From Candidatus Thorarchaeota archaeon (lineage in GTDB: Archaea; Asgardarchaeota; Thorarchaeia; Thorarchaeales; Thorarchaeaceae), in contig DAOWNS010000005.1 of the NCBI GenBank assembly GCA_030642465.1, positions 1 through 21,783 on the forward strand: DNA of 21,783 nucleotides, given 5' to 3'. This document shows, piece after piece, positions 14,900 to 21,724 of this stretch. Both the position numbers and the translations under genes were made by a program. The stretch's first letter is position 1, and every line of letters starts with the position of its first letter. The notes under the pieces were generated by a model, which saw only the letters and a list, made by a program, of their open reading frames with translations, had not been told where the DNA came from and did not search any database.

Positions 14900-16702
14900 T
14901 TGACCTCTCACAAAGACTTGCTAGAGCAAGCTAACACCAGACTCGAAGCGGGCGACAAGGTTGCCGCGGCCGAGAGTTTCATCGAGGCAGCTAAGTCATT
15001 CAAATCTGAGGGATTGAACAAAGAGGCCGCACAAACATACGAGAAAGCAGGCACTATCTACCGAGATCTTCACATGGGAAACGAGTCCATCTCCGCGTTC
15101 GATGAGGCTACACTGATGCTCGTGCGCCAGGTGTCGAGTCCGGAAGTACATCGCGAGATAGTCCGCATTAATATTCAGGCAGCCAAAGTGGCTGAGGATG
15201 CGTTGGAATACAAGCAGGCGGCAAACTTCTACTTCAGGGCAGCTGATTTCGCGGAGATAGCATCAGAGAAGCAAGGTTTCACGATCTCAGCAGCAGACGC
15301 ACTTGAAAACCTTGCAGACATACATGAAGAAAAGAAGGATTTCGACAAAGCGGTTGCGCTTCTCAGGAAAGTGGGTAGGCTCTACCACGCATCCGGAGAT
15401 GAGGACCTTGGTTCTAGAATCAACGATCGAGCAATCAAGATGTCCCTTAGATGGTCAGAAGAAGCAAAGAGGAGGAGCGATTTCTTATCGGCTGGCAATG
15501 CATTGGCTGAGGCTGCCCAGGTGATGCATACTGAGGGCGACTCTCCTGAAGCCATTCGAATGATGATGGAAGCAGGAAAGCAGTACGAGAGGAGTAACCT
15601 GTTTGAAAAGGCAGGCAACATATACGACGCAGCTCAAGAAGCTTACAAGCTGCAGAGACTGACCTCCGCTAGAAAACAGGCAATCATGAAAGCCGCCGAA
15701 GCATACATGAAGATGGATGGAAAACCGGAGCTCGTCGCCCCATTGCTAGTCAAGGCAGGGAATATGCTGATTGAGATTGGAAGTGCCATGAAGGCAAGAT
15801 GGGCACTCAAACGTGCCAATGAACTGTTTGGTCAATTGGCTGAGATAGCAGCAGCAGAGAAGGATAGTCAATCTGAGATGAGCTACCTGCGATACCAAGC
15901 TATGTGCCTAAAAAGCTGGGGAAAAGTGGAACAAGCAGAAGAAATCTACGAAACGGTGATTAGCTACTTCCTCAGCCAGGCAAAGGCTGATGAAGAGAGT
16001 GGAAACAAGGAGTTTCAGGCTCAGTCATTTGAAGAGGCGGCTGATGTGCTGGAAGAAACTGGACGGAGCGCTGAAGCGAAAGGACATCTTGAGCGTGCTC
16101 TAGAAATATATGTCCAATTGGCAGACGAATGTTCAACTCAAGGAGAGGCAGATGAGGGCTCGAAGTACTACAGCAAAGCAGCCGATTGTTCATCAAAACT
16201 AGGAGATGAAGAGAGGACTGCCTCATTTCATTTGATAGCTAGCGATAAAGCTGTGGCAGCCGCAAAGTACTACGAGGAAATGGGAGTGCCAGAACTTGAA
16301 GCAGTATGGGTGAGAACAGCTGGAACTGAAGCCTTGAAGACCAATGAAATCGAGATGATTGAGAAAGCCATAGTGATACTCAATAAATCTGCAGCAAGCT
16401 TCAAGGGCATCAATGAACCAAAAGACGCCTTTGAGGATCTTCTTATTGTTTTTGAAACACTCTTTGACCGTTTTCCGAAACGAACAGACGATATCTCAAG
16501 AGTGATTAAGAAGATGGATGATATCGCCATGACGACCGGCGACAGTGTTTTGACCTCGATTATGTCTATCCTACACGCTGTGGAAAATGGCAGTCACATC
16601 GGAGCATTGCTCATCCTCCAAGAGAATGAAGAGGAACTCCTCTCAAAGCGAGATCGTCTTCATGAGCTTGTTGAAACTGCAAAGTTCAGAAGTAGGTCGT
16701 AG
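14900..16702 (+). CDS. Alpha-SNAP-like TPR superhelical protein
   Basis: The 600-residue protein is entirely helical and soluble, built of degenerate TPR-type helix pairs with Ala at packing positions. Examples are AAAESFIEAAKSFK (22-35), AAQTYEKAGTIYRDL (43-57), AANFYFRAADFAEIA (107-121), AVALLRKVGRLYHASGD (151-167), AGNIYDAAQEAYK (238-250), AEEIYETVISYF (346-357) and SKYYSKAADCSSKLGD (421-436). This resembles eukaryotic alpha-SNAP (AANLYKMAKNW..., AIAHYEQSADYYKGE), and the C-terminal part (about 550-590, HAVENGSH followed by paired helices) recalls the alpha-SNAP C-terminal module that stimulates NSF. It is about twice the size of alpha-SNAP (roughly 295), so it could be a tandem array or a different TPR scaffold. 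The start is TTG 14900 with AGGA about 10 bases upstream. Membrane-fusion function is conjecture. Confidence 0.75.
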   Translation: MTSHKDLLEQANTRLEAGDKVAAAESFIEAAKSFKSEGLNKEAAQTYEKAGTIYRDLHMGNESISAFDEATLMLVRQVSSPEVHREIVRINIQAAKVAEDALEYKQAANFYFRAADFAEIASEKQGFTISAADALENLADIHEEKKDFDKAVALLRKVGRLYHASGDEDLGSRINDRAIKMSLRWSEEAKRRSDFLSAGNALAEAAQVMHTEGDSPEAIRMMMEAGKQYERSNLFEKAGNIYDAAQEAYKLQRLTSARKQAIMKAAEAYMKMDGKPELVAPLLVKAGNMLIEIGSAMKARWALKRANELFGQLAEIAAAEKDSQSEMSYLRYQAMCLKSWGKVEQAEEIYETVISYFLSQAKADEESGNKEFQAQSFEEAADVLEETGRSAEAKGHLERALEIYVQLADECSTQGEADEGSKYYSKAADCSSKLGDEERTASFHLIASDKAVAAAKYYEEMGVPELEAVWVRTAGTEALKTNEIEMIEKAIVILNKSAASFKGINEPKDAFEDLLIVFETLFDRFPKRTDDISRVIKKMDDIAMTTGDSVLTSIMSILHAVENGSHIGALLILQENEEELLSKRDRLHELVETAKFRSRS

Positions 16703-16770
16703 AGTTCCAATGCCGACGTCACACTCGGAAGTGTTAGCGCGGTTTTTTCAGATAGAAAAGAAGTTGAGAG

Positions 16771-17193
16771 ATGATGGGAACATACCATTCCACTATGAAT
16801 TTTCAGACCAGTGGCAATTGCGACATTGTCGATATAACATCCGAAGTTGAGGATGTTGTGCGAGCCAGTGGCTTCACAAATGGCATCTGCACAGTGTTCT
16901 GTGTGGGGTCGACCGGCGCAATCGTGACCATAGAATACGAAGAAGGCCTGTTGAAGGACTTTCCAGAAGCTATGGAAAGGCTAGCACCAGTTGAAGCAGT
17001 TTACGAGCATCATTTGCGATGGCAGGATGGCAACGGTCACTCTCACATCAGGGCATCTATCGTGGGGCCCAGCCTGACAGTTCCATTTGTTAACAGCCAA
17101 TTGACACTCGGAACCTGGCAGCAAATAGCCTTCGTTGACTTCGACAATCGATCCAGAAGCAGGAGGGTTGAGGTGATGCTGGTAGGAGAGTAA
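16771..17193 (+). CDS. YjbQ/UPF0047 family protein
   Basis: YjbQ-family proteins form small trimeric beta-rich barrels, and some show weak thiamine-phosphate synthase activity in vitro; their true role is unclear. This 140-residue protein matches across its length: NCDIVDITSEV (16-26), GICTVFCVGSTGAIVTIEYE (38-57), LLKDFPEAMERLAP (60-73), YEHHLRWQDGNGHSHIRASIVG (78-99), LGTWQQIAFVDFD (112-124) and RRVEVMLVGE at the end. The widely conserved HTT segment is GST here, while the HSHI metal/substrate segment is kept. Tandem ATG codons at 16771/16774 are possible starts; GAGAG precedes them. It follows the TPR gene by 68 bases, with a T6 tract (16742-16747) between them that may end the upstream transcript. 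Confidence 0.85.
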   Translation: MMGTYHSTMNFQTSGNCDIVDITSEVEDVVRASGFTNGICTVFCVGSTGAIVTIEYEEGLLKDFPEAMERLAPVEAVYEHHLRWQDGNGHSHIRASIVGPSLTVPFVNSQLTLGTWQQIAFVDFDNRSRSRRVEVMLVGE

Positions 17194-17463
17194 TCAGGTG
17201 AGGTCAGTCTTGTGATCCAGTGCCCAGCTGAGTTCCCTCATCCCTGTCGGGACAGGAGCTGCATCCCTGATTCTCATTGCCAAGTAATGAATGCGCAGAG
17301 TCCTGCGAAGTCTATGAAGTTGGAAAGGCATAGCCCAACCGGGAGGACTGTTGCGATAACCGTACAGGTTCATGAGATCATTAATCGTTTCTAGTTCACG
17401 CTTAACCTGTGCTTTAACATCATCAAGGTCCCGGTTGATAGTAAGAGCAGATTTGTCAATCAT
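17194..17463 (-). CDS. Small protein of unknown function downstream of nob1
   Basis: I do not recognise this 89-residue protein. It has no signal or membrane segment. Residues 10-35 form a charged amphipathic helix, followed by a short aromatic/Pro stretch (YGYRNSPPGWAMPF, 34-47) and a basic helical part (LHRLRRTLRIHYLAMRIRD, 49-67). The charged N-terminal half and the Arg-rich helix would fit binding to RNA or a protein partner. The start is ATG at 17463 with GAGGT nine bases upstream, a good ribosome site. Its stop abuts the stop of the convergent YjbQ gene with no base between them. It follows nob1 by 72 bases on the same strand and may be co-transcribed with nadK and nob1, although its own TATA-like sequence (TTATCTTATC) lies upstream. 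Confidence 0.65.
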   Translation of the reverse strand: MIDKSALTINRDLDDVKAQVKRELETINDLMNLYGYRNSPPGWAMPFQLHRLRRTLRIHYLAMRIRDAAPVPTGMRELSWALDHKTDLT

Positions 17464-17535
17464 AGCGGGAAACCTCTATTCAGAAACTTGTCAAAAGATA
17501 AGATAACAAGGAGTATTACCAGAATAACACTCGGT

Positions 17536-18051
17536 TCAAACGATTCGTTTACTTTTCTTGCGCCGCCTAGTTAATTTCGTTCCACACACAGGACATTCAG
17601 ATTCCTTGGAGCCTTGTTGCTCCTTATGCCCACATGCAGGGCATCTTAGAATCCAGGTTATTTGATGACGCATTTTGGCTGTAAGATCGACGATTCCAAA
17701 TCCGAGTGCTGTTGCGGTGTTCAACACAGAGAGGTCCGAGGATACTACTGTCACCGTTGGCTCCGCACTCCGAATGCTCAAGGCAATAGCAAGCAACGAT
17801 ACATCGTTGTCTGAGAGTACTTGGAGGTCTCCCAGCTTAGAAGCGACTAGACCTACATCCCTCACGGAATCAGGATCGGGATCTGCAACACGCATACGCC
17901 CGATGAGAACGAGGCGCTCGGCTCTCTCACGACTAGGCCTATTGCGGAGCTCATCTAAAATGCCTTGAGTAGTAACAAACTCAGAGTCAGGATATCGCTG
18001 TGTCCAGTTGGAAAGCAATGCAGCAGCATCCAGTACGAAGATCCCGTTCAT
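17536..18051 (-). CDS. nob1: Endoribonuclease Nob1 (PIN domain plus zinc ribbon)
   Basis: Nob1 is the endonuclease that makes the 3' end of mature 16S/18S rRNA on the pre-40S/30S subunit. Numbered from ATG 18051, the PIN domain occupies about 1-130 with acidic active-site residues Asp8 (IFVLDAAALL), Glu34 (ILDELRN), Asp81/Asp83 (LSDNDVSLLAIAL) and Asp106 (VSSDLSVL). A zinc ribbon follows with Cys137-x-x-Cys140-Gly and Cys153-x-x-Cys156-Gly, then a basic tail (RRRKKSKR). Length (171) fits archaeal Nob1. A GTG at 18060 would abut the nadK stop exactly. I prefer ATG 18051 because AGGTG spans the end of the nadK stop and lies six bases upstream. Either way the gene is tightly coupled to nadK. Confidence 0.92.
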   Translation of the reverse strand: MNGIFVLDAAALLSNWTQRYPDSEFVTTQGILDELRNRPSRERAERLVLIGRMRVADPDPDSVRDVGLVASKLGDLQVLSDNDVSLLAIALSIRSAEPTVTVVSSDLSVLNTATALGFGIVDLTAKMRHQITWILRCPACGHKEQQGSKESECPVCGTKLTRRRKKSKRIV

Positions 18052-18060
18052 CGAAAACAC

Positions 18061-18930
18061 CTAGAGCGTTCTTGGCACAAGTCTCGTATTCAGGCGGTCG
18101 TAGTAGTTGTCTTTTTGACGGATAAAGCGAGTGACTCCCTCAGCCTTCCTAGCCCAGACGGTTTCTTTAGGCTCGACCTTCCATCTTGATTGGCCGTCGA
18201 TAACCGCCAGACCAGGGGCATCTCGCTTCACGAGTTCAATCTCTATTAGACTATCATCGGGAATGACAAGGGACTTCAGCTCGAATCGTGGAGGACAGAC
18301 TGGCACGAACATGAGTCCGTGCACACCAGGCGTAAGGATAGATCCTCCGGCAGCAAGTGCATATGCTGTTGATCCCGTTGGTGTGGCAACCATGGCTCCA
18401 TCTGCCCGACCAAAATCCACGCGAACACCGTCTAGATGGATTAGAAACGTGAGAAGCCTGCCGGGCGTGGCTGAAACCACATAGACTTCGTTCAGTGCGT
18501 TATCAAACGATCTATCTCCAACTCCTGAGGCTATGTTGATATTCTGTTCAATTACACATTCATTCTTGATTGCTTTCTGGAGATGACTCACAGCTGTTTC
18601 AGGACCAGTCTCTGTCAAGAAACCTACCGTGCCGCGGTTGATGCAGAAGAGTGGTGTTTGTCGGTTCTTAAGCTGTGATAATGTGTAGAGTATTGTGCCA
18701 TCCCCTCCAATGGTGACAACAAAATCTACGTCCATCTCAGAGATTTCAATCCGTTCAATCCCATTTCTGACTCCCTGACAAGACCCTGTGTCCATACAAA
18801 CATTGATTTTCTTCGACAGAAGGAAGTCTACAACCTTTCTTGCTATGGGTTCAATCTCGGGTCGGTCCTTTCGGCATACGACACCTACCGATCTTCGGTC
18901 ACTCAGAACCTGTGGACTCTCCTCGATCAT
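18061..18930 (-). CDS. nadK: NAD kinase
   Basis: It phosphorylates NAD to NADP, using ATP or polyphosphate. The 289-residue sequence has all family motifs: TIGGDGT (73-79) with the catalytic Asp77, GTVGFL (100-105), NE (147-148), RADGAMVATPTGSTAYALAAGG (175-196) and PVCPP (210-214). The start is ATG 18930. It is the first gene of a likely operon with nob1, which begins at or just after the nadK stop. It is divergent from the aIF5A gene with 159 bases between them. The N-terminal eleven residues are polar and probably flexible. The pairing with an rRNA-processing nuclease has no obvious metabolic logic and may only reflect joint growth control. Confidence 0.93.
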   Translation of the reverse strand: MIEESPQVLSDRRSVGVVCRKDRPEIEPIARKVVDFLLSKKINVCMDTGSCQGVRNGIERIEISEMDVDFVVTIGGDGTILYTLSQLKNRQTPLFCINRGTVGFLTETGPETAVSHLQKAIKNECVIEQNINIASGVGDRSFDNALNEVYVVSATPGRLLTFLIHLDGVRVDFGRADGAMVATPTGSTAYALAAGGSILTPGVHGLMFVPVCPPRFELKSLVIPDDSLIEIELVKRDAPGLAVIDGQSRWKVEPKETVWARKAEGVTRFIRQKDNYYDRLNTRLVPRTL

Positions 18931-19089
18931 GAAAACACACTTCTCAGCTCGGCCTCGGAATGCTTACCTTTTACTCTTGCTGTTGTCCCGATGTACAATG
19001 GTTAGCCAATCAACCCCCCGCAAAGTATTTGAAGACAGGCTGGGGTCAGTGGTCGTACGCGGTCTGTTAGACTGGATTGGTGAGATTAG

Positions 19090-19488
19090 TTGAGCATCAA
19101 GAAGACAATCGTGAAGAGCTTGAAACCGGGAGGCTACTTCCTAATTGACGGTGAGCCTTGTAGGGTAATATCAATAGAGAAGTCCAAGCCGGGGAAGCAC
19201 GGATCTGCGAAGGCCAATATAGTTGCCGTGGGTTTCTTCGACAAGAGGAAACGCAATGTGATTACCCCTGCAGATCGGATGGTGGATGTTCCGCTGATTG
19301 ACAAGAAGAGCGCCACAGTTATCACAGACATGGGCGAAACCCTCAACCTCATGGATAGCGAAACCTACGAAACCTATGAGGTATCTAGGCCTGCTGATGA
19401 AGAACTCGCCTCCAAAATCACAAACAACGTCGAGGTCGAGGTTTGGGATTTGATGGGACGGCAAATAATCGTTAGAGTCAAGTCGTAG
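19090..19488 (+). CDS. eif5a: Translation initiation/elongation factor aIF5A (hypusine-type)
   Basis: aIF5A binds the ribosomal E site and helps peptide bond formation at difficult sequences. The modification loop KSKPGKHGSAKA (31-42) is intact, with Lys36 the residue converted to deoxyhypusine or hypusine by deoxyhypusine synthase (not in the window). An N-terminal SH3-like barrel (about 1-68) and a C-terminal OB fold (about 70-132, VPLIDKKSATVITDMGETLNLMD...) are both present. The 132-residue length is standard for archaea. The TTG start at 19090 follows GGTGAG within nine bases. A TATA-like stretch (AAAGTATTTGAA, 19024-19035) would give a leader of about 35 bases. It shares the divergent promoter region with nadK and is followed closely by the Lrp gene. 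Confidence 0.95.
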   Translation: MSIKKTIVKSLKPGGYFLIDGEPCRVISIEKSKPGKHGSAKANIVAVGFFDKRKRNVITPADRMVDVPLIDKKSATVITDMGETLNLMDSETYETYEVSRPADEELASKITNNVEVEVWDLMGRQIIVRVKS

Positions 19489-19534
19489 CGGAATTGCTTG
19501 AAACTACTCTCGTTTCTTAGTAGACACACCAACG

Positions 19535-19542
19535 ATTTATCA
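19535..19542 (+). promoter_or_regulatory. Candidate TATA box of the Lrp/AsnC gene
   Basis: ATTTATCA centres near 19538, about 23 bases before the ATG at 19561. This predicts a nearly leaderless transcript for the Lrp-type regulator and disfavours the longer start at 19498. Confidence 0.45.
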
Positions 19543-19560
19543 TGTGGTTGTGGACACGCC

Positions 19561-20025
19561 ATGAGCGCCGGAGGAGCGCTTCAATTGGGTTCTGTAGACA
19601 GGATTGATGAACGAGACCGTCAGATAGTGGCCATTCTCACAAAGGATGCCAGAAGTTCCTTGAGAGAGATTGCCAAGGATGTCAATCTGAGTCCTAGTTC
19701 CATCAGGACCAGGATAGCACGTCTTGTTGAGAACGGCTTCATTGAGAGATTCACTGTTGACGTCGATAGGCGCAAACTGGGATTTGAAATCCAGGTGGTG
19801 GCGATGATTACATGCAAGCCCGGATTCTCAGAGAGGCTTCGTGCAACTCTCAATCGCCATGAACAAGTATCGAGAGTGTATTGGACCGCAGGACCTGCGC
19901 ATCTCATCTGCATCTGTCACTTCCATGATATGCTGGAACTCTCCTCATTCATCACCGGCGAGCTGGAGAAGCTTGAAGGAATAGACAGATTGGAAACAAT
20001 GTTCTTGATGTCCAACACGGAATAG
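19561..20025 (+). CDS. Lrp/AsnC family transcriptional regulator
   Basis: This is a feast/famine regulator. From ATG 19561 (154 residues) it has the N-terminal helix-turn-helix, with DERDRQIVAIL (16-26) and LREIAKDVNLSPSSIRTRIARLVENGFIERF (34-64), and a C-terminal RAM (ligand and oligomer) domain. GPAHLICICHFHD (111-123) matches the conserved Gly-Asp/Pro region at which amino-acid effectors bind in relatives. Length is standard. The ATG at 19561 is chosen because the extra 21 residues from 19498 (including CGCGH) are not family-like and a TATA box lies in that stretch. It lies 72 bases after aIF5A. Targets are unknown. Control of glnA or the aminotransferase in this window is possible but unsupported. 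Confidence 0.9.
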   Translation: MSAGGALQLGSVDRIDERDRQIVAILTKDARSSLREIAKDVNLSPSSIRTRIARLVENGFIERFTVDVDRRKLGFEIQVVAMITCKPGFSERLRATLNRHEQVSRVYWTAGPAHLICICHFHDMLELSSFITGELEKLEGIDRLETMFLMSNTE

Positions 20026-20123
20026 CTCGACAATGAACATGCACCAAGAGATTAATGCGGGCGTTCATATTCCCCCAAATCTCTTAAAGATTAGATAGAT
20101 TTCCAGCATCGAGGCTGTTTCGC

Positions 20124-20420
20124 TTGGATGGGACAATTAAGCGGCGACGTCATATTAGAGGTGGTGCTCGCAAAGTCATAATCTTACTGACCGTCGCTCT
20201 AGTCATTAATTTGGTCGTCGCATTCCCTCTGGCAATGTTTACGAATTGGCTTGTTGCAGTGTGCATGGGGGAAACTGTCGACATGTTGTCTGTTGCCTAT
20301 GCAGCGTGTCTAATTCCGACATTGAGCTGTACATATTCTATGTGTTTGAAAATACCGCCTAACAATACACAGAATGACAAAACGACGTCGCATGAAAAAC
20401 AGACACAGCAGACAAAATAA
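20124..20420 (+). CDS. Small two-helix membrane protein
   Basis: I do not recognise this 98-residue protein. A strongly basic N terminus (KRRRHIRGGARK, 6-17) is followed by two hydrophobic helices (about 18-40 and 54-74), with a short loop containing GETVD between them and a polar Lys/Gln/Thr tail (78-98). The basic ends suggest both termini face the cytoplasm. The size and two-helix layout are like many uncharacterised small membrane proteins (DUF2798-type proteins have a similar design). The start is TTG 20124 with GAGG about ten bases upstream. A TATA-like CTTAAAGATT (about 20082-20091) precedes it. It is convergent with tRNA-Leu. Confidence 0.6.
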   Translation: MDGTIKRRRHIRGGARKVIILLTVALVINLVVAFPLAMFTNWLVAVCMGETVDMLSVAYAACLIPTLSCTYSMCLKIPPNNTQNDKTTSHEKQTQQTK

Positions 20421-20491
20421 CTAAGAAGATTGGCACAGTATGGCCTTGTTTCAAAATGTGCAATACACGAAAAACTGTGTAACAGAAAAGA

Positions 20492-20609
20492 TGGTGCGGA
20501 GGGCGAGATTTGAACTCGCGAACTCCTACGAGATTCCCCCTCCGTGATGAAGTATCACGGAAACAGGGATCTGAGCCCTGCGCCTTTAACCTGGCTTGGC
20601 AACCTCCGC
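20492..20609 (-). tRNA. tRNA-Leu (anticodon CAG) with encoded CCA and a probable intron
   Basis: On the minus strand the gene has a seven-base acceptor stem (GCGGAGG pairs with CCTCCGC), discriminator A and an encoded CCA at 20492-20494. The D arm has GCC/GGC. The anticodon arm is CAGGG-CTCAGAT-CCCTG with anticodon CAG at 20571-20573. The T arm is GCGAG-TTCAAAT-CTCGC. The long variable arm and UUAAA-containing D loop are class II features of tRNA-Leu. At 118 bases it is about 28 longer than expected, and the excess lies between the anticodon arm and the variable arm, where a bulge-helix-bulge structure can form. It is convergent with the small membrane protein gene. T-rich sequence follows its 3' end. 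Confidence 0.9.
20536..20562 (-). other. Probable non-canonical tRNA intron in the variable region (bulge-helix-bulge)
   Basis: The 27-base insert contains a perfect hairpin: CCGTGAT (20554-20560) with ATCACGG (20542-20548) around the loop ACTTC. On its outer side, exon CCCT (20566-20569) pairs with intron AGGG (20538-20541). Exon AGAT (20570-20573 region) pairs with ATCT (20531-20534). This leaves the bulges GTTT and GGA, the geometry cut by archaeal splicing endonuclease. The first bulge has four bases rather than three, so the exact 5' cut is uncertain by one base. Removal gives a Leu tRNA of normal length. Confidence 0.65.
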
Positions 20610-20636
20610 AAAGTTGCTTGAACGGTCCTTTTAGAG

Positions 20637-20643
20637 TTTTTAA
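20637..20643 (-). promoter_or_regulatory. Candidate TATA box of tRNA-Leu
   Basis: On the minus strand TTAAAAA begins a TATA-like element about 28-34 bases before the first tRNA base (20609). The spacing predicts transcription a few bases upstream of the mature 5' end. Confidence 0.45.
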
Positions 20644-20796
20644 CCATATCGCCCAAACAGAAGGAATTCCTCAGCCCAATTGCAGAATAGCCAACCTTTC
20701 GCACCAGGGTTCGGAAGTTCGTTGTCTTCTGGGTGCGTTTGTTTCAGTTGTCGAGATATTCACTTACGCCAGTCCAAATGAAAAAGGCAATCATAT

Positions 20797-21501
20797 TCAC
20801 CGATGCCGTCTGGTCCACACAATGGCCAGTGCGAAGACTACTATCGCAGTTACAATGGCGGCCCCGGCAATGAGCAATGAATAATCATAGCATGTCTGAC
20901 ATGGGATTTGTGAATGTTGTGTATCGAGTATGAAACCAGAGCTCTCAAGAAAGAGCGTCCACCTCTCGCTCTCAGCCGCCAAATGGAAAGCTAGCTTCCA
21001 TACGTAGTCCACGTCGAATCCCACTAAATGACCTGGCAATACTACAACTTCCTCACAGAGACCCCAGTATCTGCCATCATCCACGAAAAAGTCTGTGGCT
21101 GCAATTGCTATGGTTGAGAAGTTGGCACTAACTGAAGAGTTCAGAGAAACAATCCATTCAAGTGTTTGGTTGTCAGGACTGAAGCCAATGATGGTTTCGT
21201 AGAAACCTGTTTGGTTAATCTGGACCACAGCGAAGGAGCTCACTGAGGAGTTCTCGGAGAAATCTTGGTCTGAGCCTCCTAGAGGTTCCCAGAATAGAGT
21301 GTCATTGTCTGCAAGAAGCTCGGATAATGCTTGATTGCTCGTGAATTGCGGACTCATAGCATTGAGCGCAGTCAAGTCCTCGGGGGCAAAGCGCAGCTCG
21401 CGGTAGTTGACGACAACAATAGGATAATCGGAATCCTGAGCAATCACTGGAAGTGCGATCAGTAGGATTAGCGCTAATGCAATGACTGCATGCGTCTTCA
21501 T
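20797..21501 (-). CDS. Secreted, C-terminally anchored protein of unknown function
   Basis: The 234-residue protein begins with a signal peptide (MKTHAVIALALILLIALPVIAQ, cleavage likely after residue 21). About 180 extracellular residues follow, rich in beta strands and Asn, with six N-x-S/T sequons (Asn66, 84, 96, 111, 121 and 127). A single transmembrane helix (about 208-229) and a basic tail (RRHR) end it. A C-x-x-C pair (Cys201, Cys204) lies just outside the membrane, with Cys149 elsewhere in the ectodomain, so disulfide or metal binding at the membrane face is possible. I recognise no family. The start is ATG 21501 with GGTGA five bases upstream. It is preceded directly by a tiny ORF. 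Its layout parallels the beta-helix surface protein in this window. Confidence 0.7.
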   Translation of the reverse strand: MKTHAVIALALILLIALPVIAQDSDYPIVVVNYRELRFAPEDLTALNAMSPQFTSNQALSELLADNDTLFWEPLGGSDQDFSENSSVSSFAVVQINQTGFYETIIGFSPDNQTLEWIVSLNSSVSANFSTIAIAATDFFVDDGRYWGLCEEVVVLPGHLVGFDVDYVWKLAFHLAAESERWTLFLESSGFILDTQHSQIPCQTCYDYSLLIAGAAIVTAIVVFALAIVWTRRHR

Positions 21502-21606
21502 TCAATCACCTTCGTTCTCGCGATCCGTTTCAAAGATTACTCTACTGTCCGCATAGATATCAGCTTCGTTTGCGATTTGTTTCAGAGTCCCAGCCAGTTT
21601 TGACAT
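21502..21606 (-). CDS. Possible 34-residue ORF directly upstream of the secreted protein gene
   Basis: Minus-strand ATG 21606 opens a 34-residue frame (MSKLAGTLKQIANEADIYAD...) ending in TGA immediately before the ATG of the secreted protein, so the two would be coupled. The sequence looks protein-like and helical. The frame stays open another 16 codons upstream without a normal start. There is no clear ribosome site, so it may instead be a leader or chance frame. Confidence 0.3.
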   Translation of the reverse strand: MSKLAGTLKQIANEADIYADSRVIFETDRENEGD

Positions 21607-21724
21607 GAATGTACGCGGAGCATGGAAAAGAATCCTTGAATTGAATCTTGGGTTTTACTGTCCGTTATCCTTATGGGATGAATCGTTTGTAAAGGAAACT
21701 AGTCACAGTCCCATGTGAGGATGC

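Noticed and set aside
16587..16850. Plus-strand frame overlapping the end of the TPR gene and the start of the YjbQ gene
   Set aside because: It overlaps two well-supported genes in another frame and has no family features; the only noteworthy element there is the T6 tract.
20465..20482. Short hairpin (TACAC ... GTGTA) downstream of tRNA-Leu as a terminator
   Set aside because: A five-base stem with an A-rich loop is weak, and archaeal tRNA genes usually end at T tracts, which are also present here on the minus strand.
20510..20884. Plus-strand frame of 124 codons across the tRNA and the secreted protein gene
   Set aside because: Its first part is antisense to the tRNA and its last part antisense to a signal-peptide protein with a good ribosome site.
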